Shown piece after piece: positions 40,501 to 48,644 of a stretch of 64,000 bases of DNA. The DNA lies in the NCBI GenBank assembly GCA_029964075.1, contig CM057149.1, positions 24,938,197 through 25,002,196 on the forward strand, written 5' to 3'. Origin of the DNA: Patiria pectinifera (lineage: Eukaryota; Echinodermata; Asteroidea; Valvatida; Asterinidae). The notes beneath the pieces were generated by a model that did not search any database, was not told where the DNA came from, and saw only the letters and a list, made by a program, of their open reading frames with translations. The translations under genes and the position numbers were made by a program. Each line of letters starts with the position of its first letter. Position 1 is the first letter of the stretch.

Positions 40501-43500
40501 GCTTCCTTGGGTACAGGGATTTTTTGATAAATCATCATTTCCTCTTTGTGGAACACAATAAAATTAAGCCTGTTATGATAAATTTAGGCTGTTGATGTGT
40601 CTTAACAAAGTACTCACTATTTGGCCGATCATGGATTGCCTCTTCCTTTTCATGGTGTGTGTCACCGCGTTATGGGGAAGGTTTTTATTGTTAGGGACCG
40701 AGTTATGGGGACTTTCTGCTGTCCCCATAGTGTCTTCGGTATATAGTACCGTGGGCCAATGCCTGTGTAGCCTCCACAGTTATGGAACAAGAATATGTGG
40801 GCAGGTATTGAAGACATTGTGTGGACCTCTGAACAAAAGATGTCCTCATAGTGCAGGTAGTGAAGACATTGTGTGGACTTGCCCACGTCCACACAAGGTT
40901 TCCCCCTCTCTGAAAAACAGTTTTAGAGGCATTCTGGTGTTAGGATTATCCATCGCAAAATGAAGAGCAACACTCAATGGAATCATGAGAAGAAAAAAAA
41001 ACAATGGGTTGAAAGATTGTTCAAATTGTGAGCAAAAGTACTTTTTTTCTCTGATTTTTCTTCACTACACTTAAACAAAGGAATGTTCACACTATGTACC
41101 GGTATATGTAACGTAAACGCACATGCTATGTGGACATTCCTTTGTTTTTGTGTAGTTAAGAAAACTCGGTACAAAAATAACTTCACTTAAACTGTGAAAA
41201 CTCTTTCAACGGCAAATTTGTTTTTTGATTTCCTTGAATGTTTCTCTTCATTCTGCGATACATAACCCTAACCCGAAAATGCCTCTAAACCTGTTTTCCA
41301 GAGAGGGTGAAACGTTATGTGGACACGGCTTAGTCCACATAACGTCAACACAACCTGCATTATGTGGACATCTTTTGTTCACATGTCCACAGAGTGACTG
41401 TAAGACAAACTCACCCATGTGTTCGTGTGTGCTAAAGTATCCGGACATGATAATATGTTTATTAAGGAAAAATAGGGTGTTGCTACATGTAGACTGCAAA
41501 CACATCTTACAGACACATCATTAAAAACCAAATTGACAACCTCTGCTTATTTGAAATTCCTCTCACACACTAGGTTAGTTATTCAGTCACCAACTACAAG
41601 TTGTAAGATACATGCATACACACATGTTTCAGGCAGCTTGCTTTGGAGACAAGTAATACAGTGAAGAGTTGGTTATGGTTGGTTCCAATATACATGTTCT
41701 GGGTCTCAGATGGTCTGGTTTAAGATGGTCTCGTTCAGAGCTAGTCTGTGTCCAAGTTGGTCAGTTTCTGTTTTGATCTGGGTCTGATTTGATCTCGGAC
41801 CGAGGTGGTCTTTGTACATTTCGGATTGTTTGGGTCTGGGTTGGTTTGGGGCTGAGTAAGACTACTGTTGGTCTGACTTGGTATTGGTCCAAAAGGCTTG
41901 GATCTGCCGTGGTTTGGGTCCGATTAGGCCCAGGTCTAGTGCGTCCTGGGTTTTGAGTTGGCCCGAGTTTATTGGTCCAGGTCCCAGTTGGTCTGGGTCT
42001 GAGTTGCTTTGGGTCTGAGTTGCTTCAGGTTTGACTTGCTTTGGATCCGAGTTGGTTTAGGTCTGAGTAGACCGGCTTCTGGTATATACATGTATATCTA
42101 CCCACCTTCCAACTAAATGTGTGGCTACTTGGGAGTTGCCGAAGCGTTGCATGCCATAGTAGTTGATGAAACCCACGTCCCGCATGGAAGTGAGGGCCTG
42201 GTCAATCTCCTCTTGAGACACATTAACATCTCTGCAAACATCAGAACACATGTACACATGTAACATCCAAACACAATGGGGTTGAACTATGAAGTTACTA
42301 GATGCACTATTTGTGAACTCTTACGCAGGATACAAATGTATGTCTTTGGCAAGGATTTGAAGTTAAAAAAAAAGAAAGTGTGTTTCCAAAATGTTCCCAT
42401 GGTTTACATGTAAGTGGAACCTTGGGCCTCGGTTACTCATGTTACGAAAATGTAACGTGAGTAACCGATTTTGTGCATCTTGTTTATCATACATAACACA
42501 TTTTTCTGGATGTCCTCTTTGGTGCTTAGGTAGGTTTAGGTCTACTCTATCTACCATGGGGATAACAGTTATTAAACCTTTTCAGTAAGGTAATTACAGC
42601 CCAAGGAAACTCAAAAGTACATCAAAAATGTAACGTGAGTAACCGTGGAATTGCCCTGTTGGACTCTGTTGGATTTAGCAGGGTAGTCCTGAGGAACTAC
42701 TACGGAGTTAGGGTTAAAGATGCTTGGCAAATTACAAACAGGGACAGTAAAAAATGTCACACTTTGGACCCTAAATTTATAGAATAACCCTTATAAAAAT
42801 GCCTTTGTAAATTTGCCCTTGTAGCTGAACAATGCAAGCTAGGTGATATTGCACAAAAGACAGAATAGAGAAAAGCTGATCTGGATGTTGTAAACTTTCT
42901 TTTATATACAACTGTTGACAGAAAGGGCACAATGAATTGATACTAAACAAGTTAACATTATGAGGTACATGTATATGAACATATCAGTAAATCACTGAGA
43001 GACCATTTTATTCCAATCACCTTACCTTAACACAATCACAAAATGGTTGCCTGAATGATCACCCAGGGTCAATGGTTCCTTCACATATCTGAAAATACAA
43101 AAAAAAGCAGCAACATATATATGAAAGATATGTTTGGCACAAAGTCAGCTCAGTGCACAAGAACGCATGACATGAAACCCTCCCAGCTAAGTCATCACAG
43201 CAGTCAAAATCAGTGCTTTTAACAGTTCCCTAGTTTATTTGATATAAACACAGCACAAAAAGGAAAGTCCACTCTCAATCAATCACCTCCAGTCAAAGCA
43301 TACATGTACATTGTAAACACAGCAAAAAAAGACAGTCCACACAAATTGAAGGGGTCATAATTTTGTATCTGATGGTCTATGATCAATGATAACATCATTT
43401 ATATAGACCTTGGGGGAATGTTGTTAGCTACATTTTGATACCCCGTTTCCTACCAAACACTGTAAATCGTGCTACATTGACAACAGTTTATGAAAAATGA

Positions 43501-46500
43501 TGCAGCTTCAAAAGTTGCAAATTTATAAGAGTAAACAAGTGGAAATTGCTGCATGACAATGTCACACTGCCCGAAACGACTAGCGGGGAATACCGATCGC
43601 ACAATGCACGTAAAATTGAATTACCCGCATTTTGTTCGGGCTCTGCGCAGTCAACAGGGGTCAATTACGGGCATGTGTAGTTACACTTAGCAATTTAGTC
43701 TACGCATAATCTTTAAATCATTTTTCATTTAACCGTTGTCAATCTTGGACGATTTACAGTCTTTGGTAGCAAACAGGGTATCAAATCGTAGCTAACAACA
43801 TTCCCCAAAGGTCTATATAAATGATGTTATCATAAGATGATCAGGTTAAAAAATGTGACCCCTCCAATGAGTGTGGACTGTCTTTTTATGCGGTGTTTAG
43901 AATGTAGCAAGTACAATGCTTTGACTGGAGGTGATTGATACATTGTACTGTACATACAAATGCATGGCAAGGGAAGTTTTCGACTCACAGTGATATGATG
44001 CGCTCAACGTTTGATCAAGTAGGAGCTTGATCTGTGACAAATCAAATTAATCTGAGTCATGAAACCCTGGCTCTTGCCATGATGTCGCAAGACAAACTGC
44101 GCCTTATTTTTACTGATCAGATGATGTCACCTTCAAATCGTGCAACTTGCCATTTGAACAGCTGTATGTACATTGTATGTACCTGTACAGTACATACATT
44201 CACATTGTGTATGTGTTTTTGTTGAATGGCTACGGTCATCTACATGTCATTCATTGCATGTACAGTACATGTACTTTGCTCATGCTTCACCCGTTCGGAC
44301 ACACACTATTGCCACTGACATGACTGATGAAAACATTTAAGGGATGGGTTGGGTTAATTAGTACTGTCTATAACAATGACATGAATAAGGACAGTACATA
44401 CCGGTAGTGAATGATCACCAAACTATTTTCAGTGACCTGCACTGTGAGCTACACTGTTGAGCAGCTTATGGGTAATTCAGCCTTGAACACCCAGACTTTA
44501 ATGACCAAGTTTAGGAAACAGACACTGATTAGTCAGGGGCCATGACAGACACCTTGCACCAGAGGCAGTGTACACACGTATATCAATTCTTATGGTGACA
44601 CCCACTTTCTAGTCAAGGGACTTGAATACATGTAACTGCAATAAGCTAGAGTCATGCAGAACTGATACTTTGGTAGTTGCAAACATCAAACTTTGTTAAA
44701 ATCTTAAGGAAAAAATTGACTGGAGCAGGGGTTGAAATTCCGACCTCCTGATAACCATTAGTTCCGGTGCTTTTACCAACTGAGCTATTCAGCCCTCGGT
44801 TTCCCAATTAGTCAATATCAAGGGACGCTAGTCAGAAGCCATAAACCAGTATGCCATGCAGCCAGGGATCAAGCCCAAGTTAAGTCACGGTACAGACCTG
44901 AGAATTAGCAAACGGGATAACTCGGAGAGAATACGGCTTTTTATAACGAATTTTCAAATGAGCCCTACAAGGAAAGTGACTAGGCGAATTATAACAATTG
45001 AAAAGATGAACAAAGAAATTGACTGGAGCGGGGCTTAACCTGCCACCTCCGGATAACCCTTCTGGTGTGCTGACCAACTGAGCTATCCAGCCCTATGTTG
45101 GAGGTTCCCCAATCAGTCAATATCTTTGGTCAAGGGGCGCTATGAGCTCTGTGCGCCAACAAAAGAGGGCGCCCTTTTACCTAGTAACGACGTCCCATGG
45201 GCGGGTCATTTAGCTGGTTAACGCGCACCATTCCTTGCATGTGACGCACGTACACCAGGGAATTTGTACTATGTACACGCAGTGGTACCGCCGCGCAACA
45301 CGGTAAAATCTCAGTCAGGCATCGGTCGGTCACCCCCAACTGTACTTTGTTTGCCAGTAAGGGGGTACTTGTGAACGGAGCGGATAGCCATAAACCAGTG
45401 TGCCATACACCATATAGGTCCAACACTGGAGTGCTATTGTGAAATGGGTGAACATCATAAGGATTTGCAGGTAATTAATGCAGCAAAGTGACCACAGTGG
45501 TAGAAGTGGTCTTGGTGCAAGATGTTCTTAGCGGAGTAATTTACAATAGAGGTCCACGAGCAGCAGCATGTACATGTAGGTCCCGGTCCCATAAGGCCAT
45601 CCACGAACCTGACTCGGTCGACGAACCACACACAAAGAACGTCTTGGGAATCTTGCACTGCAATAGGGCATGACTAAATATGCAAAATAACAGCGCATGC
45701 GTACCAGTGGAAACAAAAGAATTGTTCTGAAAACAGTTTGTCAGGTAATATAATGTACATGAACACGACATTGACATCACATGTAAGCACATGTCGGCCG
45801 TATGGATCAGTCGAATCATGGCCACGTTCAAATGGACGAAGAGCACCGATTTAATGATTAATATTTTAGATTTTCAAGGTCCAGTTTCTTTGCTACAAAA
45901 CTGATGGCTTCATCCACACAGACCGACCTTTCTGATCCAACGATGCTTGCTGTATTAAAGCCCGAGTCCATCATTTGCAGCTATCCAAAAAGTAGCTGGC
46001 GTAATTATTGTTGAAAAACATACTTGGTTGAAAGATAGTAGGAGGACTAAACTCCCTGCCAAATTATTCTTTCTGGCAAGCTGTCATTTTGAAGTAATCA
46101 ACGAAAGAAGGCCTTTCCAACGGTTCTTCTTAAGACGCACAATAGGAAAATTCAAATTAGTAGTTCGTTTTGTTATTCGGCGAAGTGCGCGCAAGCATTG
46201 GCACGACGCACACGCACCCCCCAGTTGCTATAATTCGTCGGATCAGTGCACGACATAGCGTTGCTGCATTCGGCTCAGCGAGAACGTGTCTCGGACGCTG
46301 AATTCAGGCGCAATTCAAAACGTGATTCAGCAACTTTTTATTTGAAATCGAGATCCTAGCATGATGTTTTTCTCCAAATATACAGCTGAAGCTGAGCTGA
46401 AACTTTATCAGGTTAGTTGTTCAGCCCCCTTCTTTAGATTTTGAGCACTTTTGTTGCTTCCAACAAACAAAATGCACAAATTACAAATGATGGACTATAA

Positions 46501-47757
46501 CTTTAAACACGTAGCTTTGAAAACTGCAGTACAGCAACCAGACATGCTACGTCGTGCAGCAAATGCACAGACGATTCTGCTAGGAAATTTCCCAAGCAGA
46601 AAATACTAGATTCCCAAAGGTCGTTTGTGGCTTATTTTTGGCATGTGTAATAAGTTGCCCGCTTAGTGAGTGCTAAAACATCACACCACTAAGGACATCT
46701 TGAACTCTTGAAACCAAGACTATGGTATAGGTACTATTAATAAGATGAATCAAGTCTGGTCAAGATTGGGAATTTGGCACCCGGAACTCAGAAATTTAAA
46801 CCATACATAACATGTACCTCAAGCGCACCCATTTACCGTAACATGCAGGTAGTTTGCTTGGACTTTCTTAGGTCCGGGTGTCTAAATTTCCAGATTTGAT
46901 TTGACTCACAGCAGCCTGACTGTGCTTGCCAGGGATAGACTGGCTGCATTAGAGGAACTTATTCCAAAATCCAGTCTTGAGCAAAGACTACCTAATAACA
47001 CATTATACAAATAACATGGTTTGAGGGAGGATAGTCAATTTTAGCTCCCCGAGGTATTGGAAGTTGACAAACTAGTTCCCGAGGCGAAGCCGAGGGCATT
47101 AGGTTGTCAACTTCAAATCGGGGAGCTAATATCGACTATCCACCCGAAATATTCCATGTTATATCCGTTTTACTATACCTCATACATGTAGTTACCGAAT
47201 GTTCCTGTTGCAGCAGTATGCAGCTCGGCATAAAATGTTCGGAGAACGATACTGCCCAACCTCCGAAAAGTTCAGTTCTTATGCAATACAGTAACTTCTA
47301 AGAGTTTATACCACATTAATTGTGGACTACTGATTAGTAGAGGAGGCATCTTTATTGTTCACGATATTCTCCAGTTCGGCATCCTTAATTAAGTCCAAAA
47401 AAATGCTAGGTACCATTTTTGTGTGCAGCCATCATTTCATGCGTAGCTAGGGCAATGTTTGCGCATGCGTACTACACCCGTGCGACAGTTCCAAGATTGC
47501 TTCGTAAAGCGCGCACAAAGTAGACTGTCTACTACATGTGCGTACTTACTGTGTGCGTGAATACTCGCACGCGCACGCGCTTGGTAAACAGCAAAAATAG
47601 CATCTGGCACGTGATGGTGAATGGACCAGTGAGATATTCGGCTCTCGATCATGAATGTGTGTGAGGTAGGGTAATTGGTTCTGACACTCACCTGAAGTTG
47701 CCCAACCGGATGCCCCGTAAGACACTGTTGAGCCGGCACAGCCTCTCAGCCTCAACC
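19407..47757 (-). CDS. PUS7: Pseudouridylate synthase 7 (PUS7, TruD family), C-terminal 11 exons
   Basis: PUS7 converts uridine to pseudouridine in tRNA (position 13 and others), U2 snRNA and mRNA UNUAR sites. Eleven exons join in frame: 47692-47757, 43026-43088, 42106-42231, 37595-37656, 35824-35981, 33388-33526, 31936-32055, 23467-23536, 22075-22134, 20452-20543 and 19407-19585 (1135 nt, about 377 residues). Every junction has GT/AG and compatible phase. Family landmarks in order: [105 protein letters not shown], and [16 protein letters not shown] near the C-terminus. About 20 residues extend past the usual vertebrate end. The N-terminal half, including the TKD catalytic-Asp motif, is absent from the window. 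Introns reach 8.4 kb; one contains the gene at 26252-26617. Confidence 0.95.
19762..19885. repeat. Dispersed repeat D, copy 2
   Basis: Shares GAGTCCAAATTTCATGTGAC, ACTGGAAAAGT, CAGCCACGTGACGGGCTC and AGGAATGGGTAAA with 37228-37365, same orientation. Contains a CACGTG E-box palindrome. Confidence 0.65.
19955..20215. repeat. SINE-like unit related to the 3713-4217 pair
   Basis: Shares CTCCACCCAGGAGTATGAAT and TGCAATGGACTGGAATCCCA with those copies. It keeps a B-box-like GGTTTTGACTCC (minus-strand GGAGTCAAAACC) at its left edge that they lack. Confidence 0.6.
20452..20543 (-). CDS. PUS7: PUS7 exon j
   Basis: Encodes [20 protein letters not shown] then [10 protein letters not shown]. Acceptor TTTCAG, donor ATCAG|GTCAGT. 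Confidence 0.9.
20640..20710 (-). repeat. Degenerate tRNA-like segment
   Basis: The minus strand has GGGTTCAAGTCC (B-box-like) preceded by AACTCAGTGGTGGAGGGGTT (A-box-like) at about tRNA spacing. Confidence 0.4.
21045..21568 (-). mobile_element. TTAA-flanked non-autonomous DNA element, family B copy 1
   Basis: TTAA at 21041-21044 and 21569-21572 flanks ends AGGTATAGTCCATCATTTG and CAAATGATGGACTATAGCT, nearly perfect inverted repeats. The interior is shared, in opposite orientation, with 37739-38287 and 45959-46502. No transposase frame. Confidence 0.75.
21660..21905 (+). repeat. tRNA-derived SINE
   Basis: A-box-like CAGCTGGTGGTGCTTTCC and B-box-like AGATTCGAATCCCAG are followed by a body and a tail of AAACAAACAAAC. 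It shares the segment around CTGCTGTGGC with the SINE at 52840-53165. Confidence 0.6.
22075..22134 (-). CDS. PUS7: PUS7 exon i
   Basis: A 60-bp exon encoding [19 protein letters not shown] with CGCCAG acceptor and CCTG|GTAAGC donor. Confidence 0.92.
23467..23536 (-). CDS. PUS7: PUS7 exon h
   Basis: Encodes [20 protein letters not shown] and then QIK across the junction, from a TTGCAG acceptor to an AA|GTAAGT donor. The preceding 8.4-kb intron (23537-31935) is the largest within the visible model and holds the nested gene. Confidence 0.9.
23935..24186. repeat. Minisatellite, 36-bp unit, about 7 copies
   Basis: Successive units contain ACTCTGCAAAATGGAATAAT and TCTTAAATTCTACAAC with few changes; the outer units are more diverged. 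It lies in the PUS7 intron downstream of exon h's acceptor. Confidence 0.9.
24187..26150. other. PUS7 intron segment, no gene seen
   Basis: No splice-bounded coding block or known repeat recognised. The last few hundred bases are the upstream region of the nested gene at 26252. Confidence 0.35.
26152..26157 (+). promoter_or_regulatory. TATA box of nested secreted-protein gene
   Basis: GATATAAAAGGCC is a strong TATA element 95 bp upstream of the ATG at 26252. It would place transcription start near 26180, giving a 5' UTR of about 70 nt. Confidence 0.6.
26252..26617 (+). CDS. Small secreted protein of unknown family (121 aa), nested in PUS7 intron
   Basis: An ATG-initiated frame of 121 codons. 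Residues 1-21 are a clear signal peptide ([20 protein letters not shown], Ser, cut before Glu-Asp). The mature part of about 100 residues has no cysteine. It alternates hydrophobic and polar residues as in beta strands ([55 protein letters not shown]) and ends KREEL. I do not recognise the family. Support for a real gene: TATA box at 26152, signal peptide, no long overlapping alternatives, and a GTCAG|GTAGGT donor seven bases after the stop with a plausible 3' UTR acceptor at 27744. The KREEL end resembles an ER-retention KDEL-type tail only loosely. A TATA promoter and short gene would fit an inducible extracellular factor, but that is inference. Confidence 0.72.
   Translation: MAAKVKTAICVILIVVSGVKSEDNTHIANDTPEPVKVRLTHPGGGMSQTIIESRDYFRFSTGSGIVSVSAYALKQDGRFREFADAHITAGSDTSFIIIRASTGDLAFVRAKYGSVWKREEL
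27296..27335. repeat. Solo end of family B TTAA element
   Basis: CAGTTACTTTTTGGATAGCTGCAAG-type sequence followed by TTTAA matches the right end of 21045-21568. No full partner was found. Confidence 0.4.
27745..27930 (+). other. Possible 3' UTR exon of the nested secreted-protein gene
   Basis: TATATTTTGCAG ending at 27744 is a good acceptor downstream of the donor at 26625. No coding continuation is required because the stop codon precedes the intron. The end position is approximate. Confidence 0.3.
27920..29790 (+). pseudogene. Decayed LINE reverse transcriptase remnant
   Basis: Across several frames: [14 protein letters not shown] (about 28008-28050), a mutated YADD box reading YAEV near 28104, [19 protein letters not shown], then after the insertion at 28199-28733 the continuation KANR, and later [19 protein letters not shown] (about 28861). 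Then come a degraded thumb region with ITNKVAEKK-like text near 29105 and further traces to about 29790. Frameshifts and stops are frequent. The order matches a CR1-like LINE. It lies inside a PUS7 intron on the opposite strand to PUS7. Confidence 0.75.
28199..28733. mobile_element. TTAA-flanked element inserted into the LINE remnant (535 bp), family C
   Basis: The sequence reads TTGG-TTAA-AGGGACTATAG ... TATATTCCCT-TTAA-AAGCTAACC. Deleting the element and one TTAA leaves TGG TTA AAA GCT AAC, which encodes WLKAN and restores the expected LINE block. The ends AGGGACTATA and TATATTCCCT form imperfect inverted repeats. No coding capacity. The TTAA duplication suggests a piggyBac-like mechanism, although the terminal bases differ from the canonical piggyBac ends. 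Confidence 0.82.
29791..30794. other. PUS7 intron segment, nothing recognised
   Basis: Short open frames only; no domain, splice-bounded exon or repeat seen. Confidence 0.3.
30795..30960. repeat. Tandem repeat, about 53-bp unit, three copies
   Basis: Units share GGACCAAGTCCATCATACTC and ATTAATATTTAGTCAAAC; the first is the most diverged. Confidence 0.85.
31936..32055 (-). CDS. PUS7: PUS7 exon g
   Basis: Encodes [20 protein letters not shown], matching the NYSIxDVVLPLPG block of the family. Acceptor CTGTAG, donor GAAG|GTGAGT. Confidence 0.94.
33035..33340 (-). repeat. tRNA-headed SINE, copy 1
   Basis: The minus strand starts at the right with GTGGCCTCGTGGTCTGGAGC and a GGGTTCGAGTCC B box, followed by GCTTCTCTCCACCCAGGAGT. 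The left end is near ATTATTACCCCTG. Related to 48240-48482. Confidence 0.65.
33388..33526 (-). CDS. PUS7: PUS7 exon f (IPRN...SYQSYVWN)
   Basis: Encodes [20 protein letters not shown] and then [18 protein letters not shown]. The first block is a hallmark of eukaryotic PUS7. Donor TCAG|GTAAGG. Confidence 0.95.
34588..35086. mobile_element. Foldback/MITE-like element with GTCTTGG(C)CCAAGAC ends
   Basis: CCACTGTAGTCTTGGCCCAA at the left is inverted at the right as TTGGGCCAAGACTAGTGCCACTG. The interior has a direct repeat of GATTC(A/G)ATGGCTCGCC(A/C)GACG at about 34780 and 34864. Confidence 0.5.
35541..35775. mobile_element. DR1-carrying MITE, copy 1
   Basis: Shares ATTAGTCCAGGTCAAAGGTC, CATTCTGCTCGTAATTA and GTGTGCATGCGCAGTTG with 61746-61964 in the same orientation. 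The ends are inverted repeats (GGTC-A-TTCGGGA type). AGGTCA-A-AGGTCA is at 35569-35581 and, inverted, GGGTCA-C-AGGTCA at 35727-35739. Confidence 0.68.
35569..35581 (+). promoter_or_regulatory. DR1 nuclear-receptor-like site in MITE
   Basis: Perfect direct repeat AGGTCA with one-base spacing, the consensus for RXR/HNF4/PPAR-type dimers. It lies within a transposon end, so function is speculative. Confidence 0.4.
35824..35981 (-). CDS. PUS7: PUS7 exon e
   Basis: Encodes the helical insert around [20 protein letters not shown] and ends ...[10 protein letters not shown] before GTAAGG. This is a variable region of the family; the flanking phases fit exactly. Confidence 0.9.
37228..37365. repeat. 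Dispersed repeat D, copy 3
   Basis: Shares GAGTCCAAATTTTATGTGAC, CTGGAAAAGTG, CACGTGACGGGCTC and GGAATGGGTAAACTGTCTTA with 19762-19885 and the shorter copy at 4430-4530. Confidence 0.65.
37595..37656 (-). CDS. PUS7: PUS7 exon d
   Basis: Encodes [20 protein letters not shown] with an unusual GGAA|GTGAGT donor. Phases match both neighbours. Confidence 0.92.
37739..38287 (+). mobile_element. TTAA element family B, copy 2 (left end truncated)
   Basis: Matches 45959-46502 from CCAAAAAGTAACTGGCGTAA to GATGGACTATATCT followed by TTAA. About 20 bp of the left terminal repeat are missing. It carries an extra GGTGCGTCTTAAGACGCACC palindrome near 37877. Confidence 0.72.
38942..39370. mobile_element. 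Long foldback element, arms about 190 bp
   Basis: The left arm (38942-39130) and the inverted right arm (39180-39370) agree over TTTACCTGA-GGAG, GCTGAAATTTCGCTTACATA, TTGTGCCTGCGCTGGGTTTA and CGGGCGGCGTGTTTACTGAA. The loop of about 50 bp holds GCTAGCGCTTGCTGCCG. No open frame of note. Confidence 0.85.
39706..40190. mobile_element. hAT-like non-autonomous element (485 bp)
   Basis: Ends TAGTGTTGTGCA and TGCACAACACTA are perfect inverted repeats. The flanks ATTTGAAT (39698-39705) and ATTTGAAC (40191-40198) form an 8-bp target duplication with one mismatch. Both sub-terminal zones are rich in ACCCGA/TCGGGT pentamer-like repeats. Confidence 0.82.
40795..41395. mobile_element. Diverged foldback with TGTGGAC-rich arms
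   Basis: The arm 40800-40935 is inverted at 41279-41395 (AATGCCTCTAAA, CAGAGAGGG, ACATCTTTTGTTCA shared). A second inverted pair (ACAAAGGAATGTTCACA and TGTGGACATTCCTTTGT) lies inside at 41073-41150. TGTGGAC occurs repeatedly. Confidence 0.65.
41690..42070. repeat. Degenerate minisatellite, about 18-20 bp unit
   Basis: Variants of GGTCTGAGTTGGTTTG recur across the stretch (e.g. CTGGGTCTGAGTTGCTTTGG near 41994). It ends close to the PUS7 exon at 42106. Confidence 0.75.
42106..42231 (-). CDS. PUS7: PUS7 exon c ([12 protein letters not shown] motif)
   Basis: Contains [20 protein letters not shown], the most conserved TruD core motif, and ends VGR across the junction. A degenerate GGTCTGAGTTG minisatellite begins directly downstream on the genome at 41690-42070. 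Confidence 0.95.
42430..42645. repeat. Triple CGGTTACTCACGTTACA motif (hairpin plus distant copy)
   Basis: CGGTTACTCATGTTAC and TGTAACGTGAGTAACCG form a tight hairpin at 42430-42467, and TGTAACGTGAGTAACCG recurs at 42629-42645. This suggests a small element with a duplicated end. Confidence 0.55.
43026..43088 (-). CDS. PUS7: PUS7 exon b
   Basis: Encodes [20 protein letters not shown]. The acceptor is TTTCAG and the donor TTAAG|GTAAGG. Matches the PUS7 segment with G(D/E)LxGNHFxVVLR. Confidence 0.92.
43276..43952. mobile_element. Long foldback element, arms about 230 bp
   Basis: Left (43276-43502) and inverted right (43718-43952) arms share ATCAATCACCTCCAGTCAAA, AAGACAGTCCACAC, GATAACATCATTTATATAGA and GGGGAATGTTGTTAGCTAC. 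The central 215 bp is GC-richer. A partial duplication of the left tip occurs at about 43240-43275. Confidence 0.85.
44712..45112 (-). repeat. Two tRNA-like SINE heads in direct tandem (about 300 bp apart)
   Basis: Minus-strand copies at about 45100-45012 and 44800-44712. The first has AGGGCTGGATAGCTCAGTTG as 5' arm and A box and GGCAGGTTAAGCCCC as B-box region. The adjoining GTCAATAT and GCCATAAACCAGT segments are also repeated. Confidence 0.6.
45959..46502 (+). mobile_element. TTAA element family B, copy 3
   Basis: TTAA at 45955-45958 and 46503-46506. The left end is AGCCCGAGTCCATCATTTGC and the right end GATGGACTATAACT. The interior matches 37739-38287 closely (CTGGCAAGCTGTCATTTTGA, GTTATTCGGCGAAG). 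Confidence 0.75.
46507..47008. other. PUS7 intron segment, nothing recognised
   Basis: No coding or repeat signal identified. Confidence 0.3.
47009..47163. mobile_element. Small foldback element (about 155 bp)
   Basis: ATAACATGG ... GGATAGTC ... TTAGCTCCCCGA ... GAAGTTGACAA is followed by the inverse TTGTCAACTTC ... TCGGGGAGCTAA ... GACTATCC ... CCATGTTAT around a central CCCGAGGCGAAGCCGAGGG palindrome. Confidence 0.75.
47692..47757 (-). CDS. PUS7: PUS7 exon a (first visible)
   Basis: Encodes [20 protein letters not shown] and then F, corresponding to the TruD segment ending RLGNF just after the catalytic TKD block. It begins with one base completing a codon from an unseen upstream exon; the donor is CTTCAG|GTGAGT. 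Confidence 0.9.
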
Positions 47758-47763
47758 CTGAAC

Positions 47764-48239
47764 AAGGGTGGGAAACAAAGTACAAAAGGAAACACGCAAT
47801 TTAGAGTCTTGAGACCAAGTCACGTTCGGGAATCTATAAACTGTCCAAAGTGCATCATTAATTTGCCAAAAGGAAGGGCGTGGATTACCCCTAAAGCTTC
47901 ATGAACATGAACATGTACACACATTTAGGTACTCGTCAATGACACAGTGTGCCTATCATGATTTTATTCTTAAACTTGCTTTGAGTCTAGATCTATAGTG
48001 GCCCAAATGAACCTTGCCAATTTTGGTTCAGAACTTGGGTTGAAAGTAATATGAAGTCACTGCATGAATTTCTTTTCAGCTTAAAATATTTCAGCGCAAA
48101 CAAATAAAAATTGGTAAAAAACTACATGTGTGTCACTTATTTACAATGTTATGTGTGTGTTGCTTATCTACACGTAGCGCTTACCAGCACTTATATACAC
48201 GTAGCGCTTTCCAGCAAAGCTAGGTCTCAAAAGCCCTTC
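47764..48239. other. Intron upstream of the first visible PUS7 exon
   Basis: No coding exon found here on the minus strand; in particular, no TKD-motif exon. Confidence 0.3.
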
Positions 48240-48482
48240 ACATTTATTATTACCCCTGTTCATCAGGCCATGAGACCACTTTTTTTTTGGAGCCGAGATC
48301 AACGCAATCTGGTCTCTACCCTAGTATACCCTCAGAAACCCATTTACTCCTGGGTGGTGAGAGACAATTGTAGTAAAGTGTCTTGCCAAAGGACACACGC
48401 ACCATGTTCCCCATCAGGGTTCGAACCCATGTACCATGCATATGGGTCGAACACTGTAACCACTGGACCATGGTGCTCTAAG
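48240..48482 (-). repeat. tRNA-headed SINE, copy 2
   Basis: The minus strand carries CCATGGTCCAGTGGTTACAG (A box) and ATGGGTTCGAACCC (B box), then CTCACCACCCAGGAGTAAAT and a TTATTATT-type end. Closely related in layout to 33035-33340. Confidence 0.68.
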
Positions 48483-48644
48483 GAAATATTTAATAAATGA
48501 AACCAGGGAAAATGAACTTTGTATTACGTGTAGCTCCATATTGCTTTGCGGTAATACCGATTCCATTCATGCATAGGTGGTGCTCTGTAACCATTTTAGA
48601 GAGTCCCATACACAACGCTTAATTGCGTGTGCTGGGGTGCGTTT

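Noticed and set aside
40592-41505. Matching peptides in opposite-strand frames (NKRCPH...SPSL) suggesting a gene pair
   Set aside because: They come from the two inverted arms of a foldback element, so the similarity is a repeat effect rather than coding conservation.
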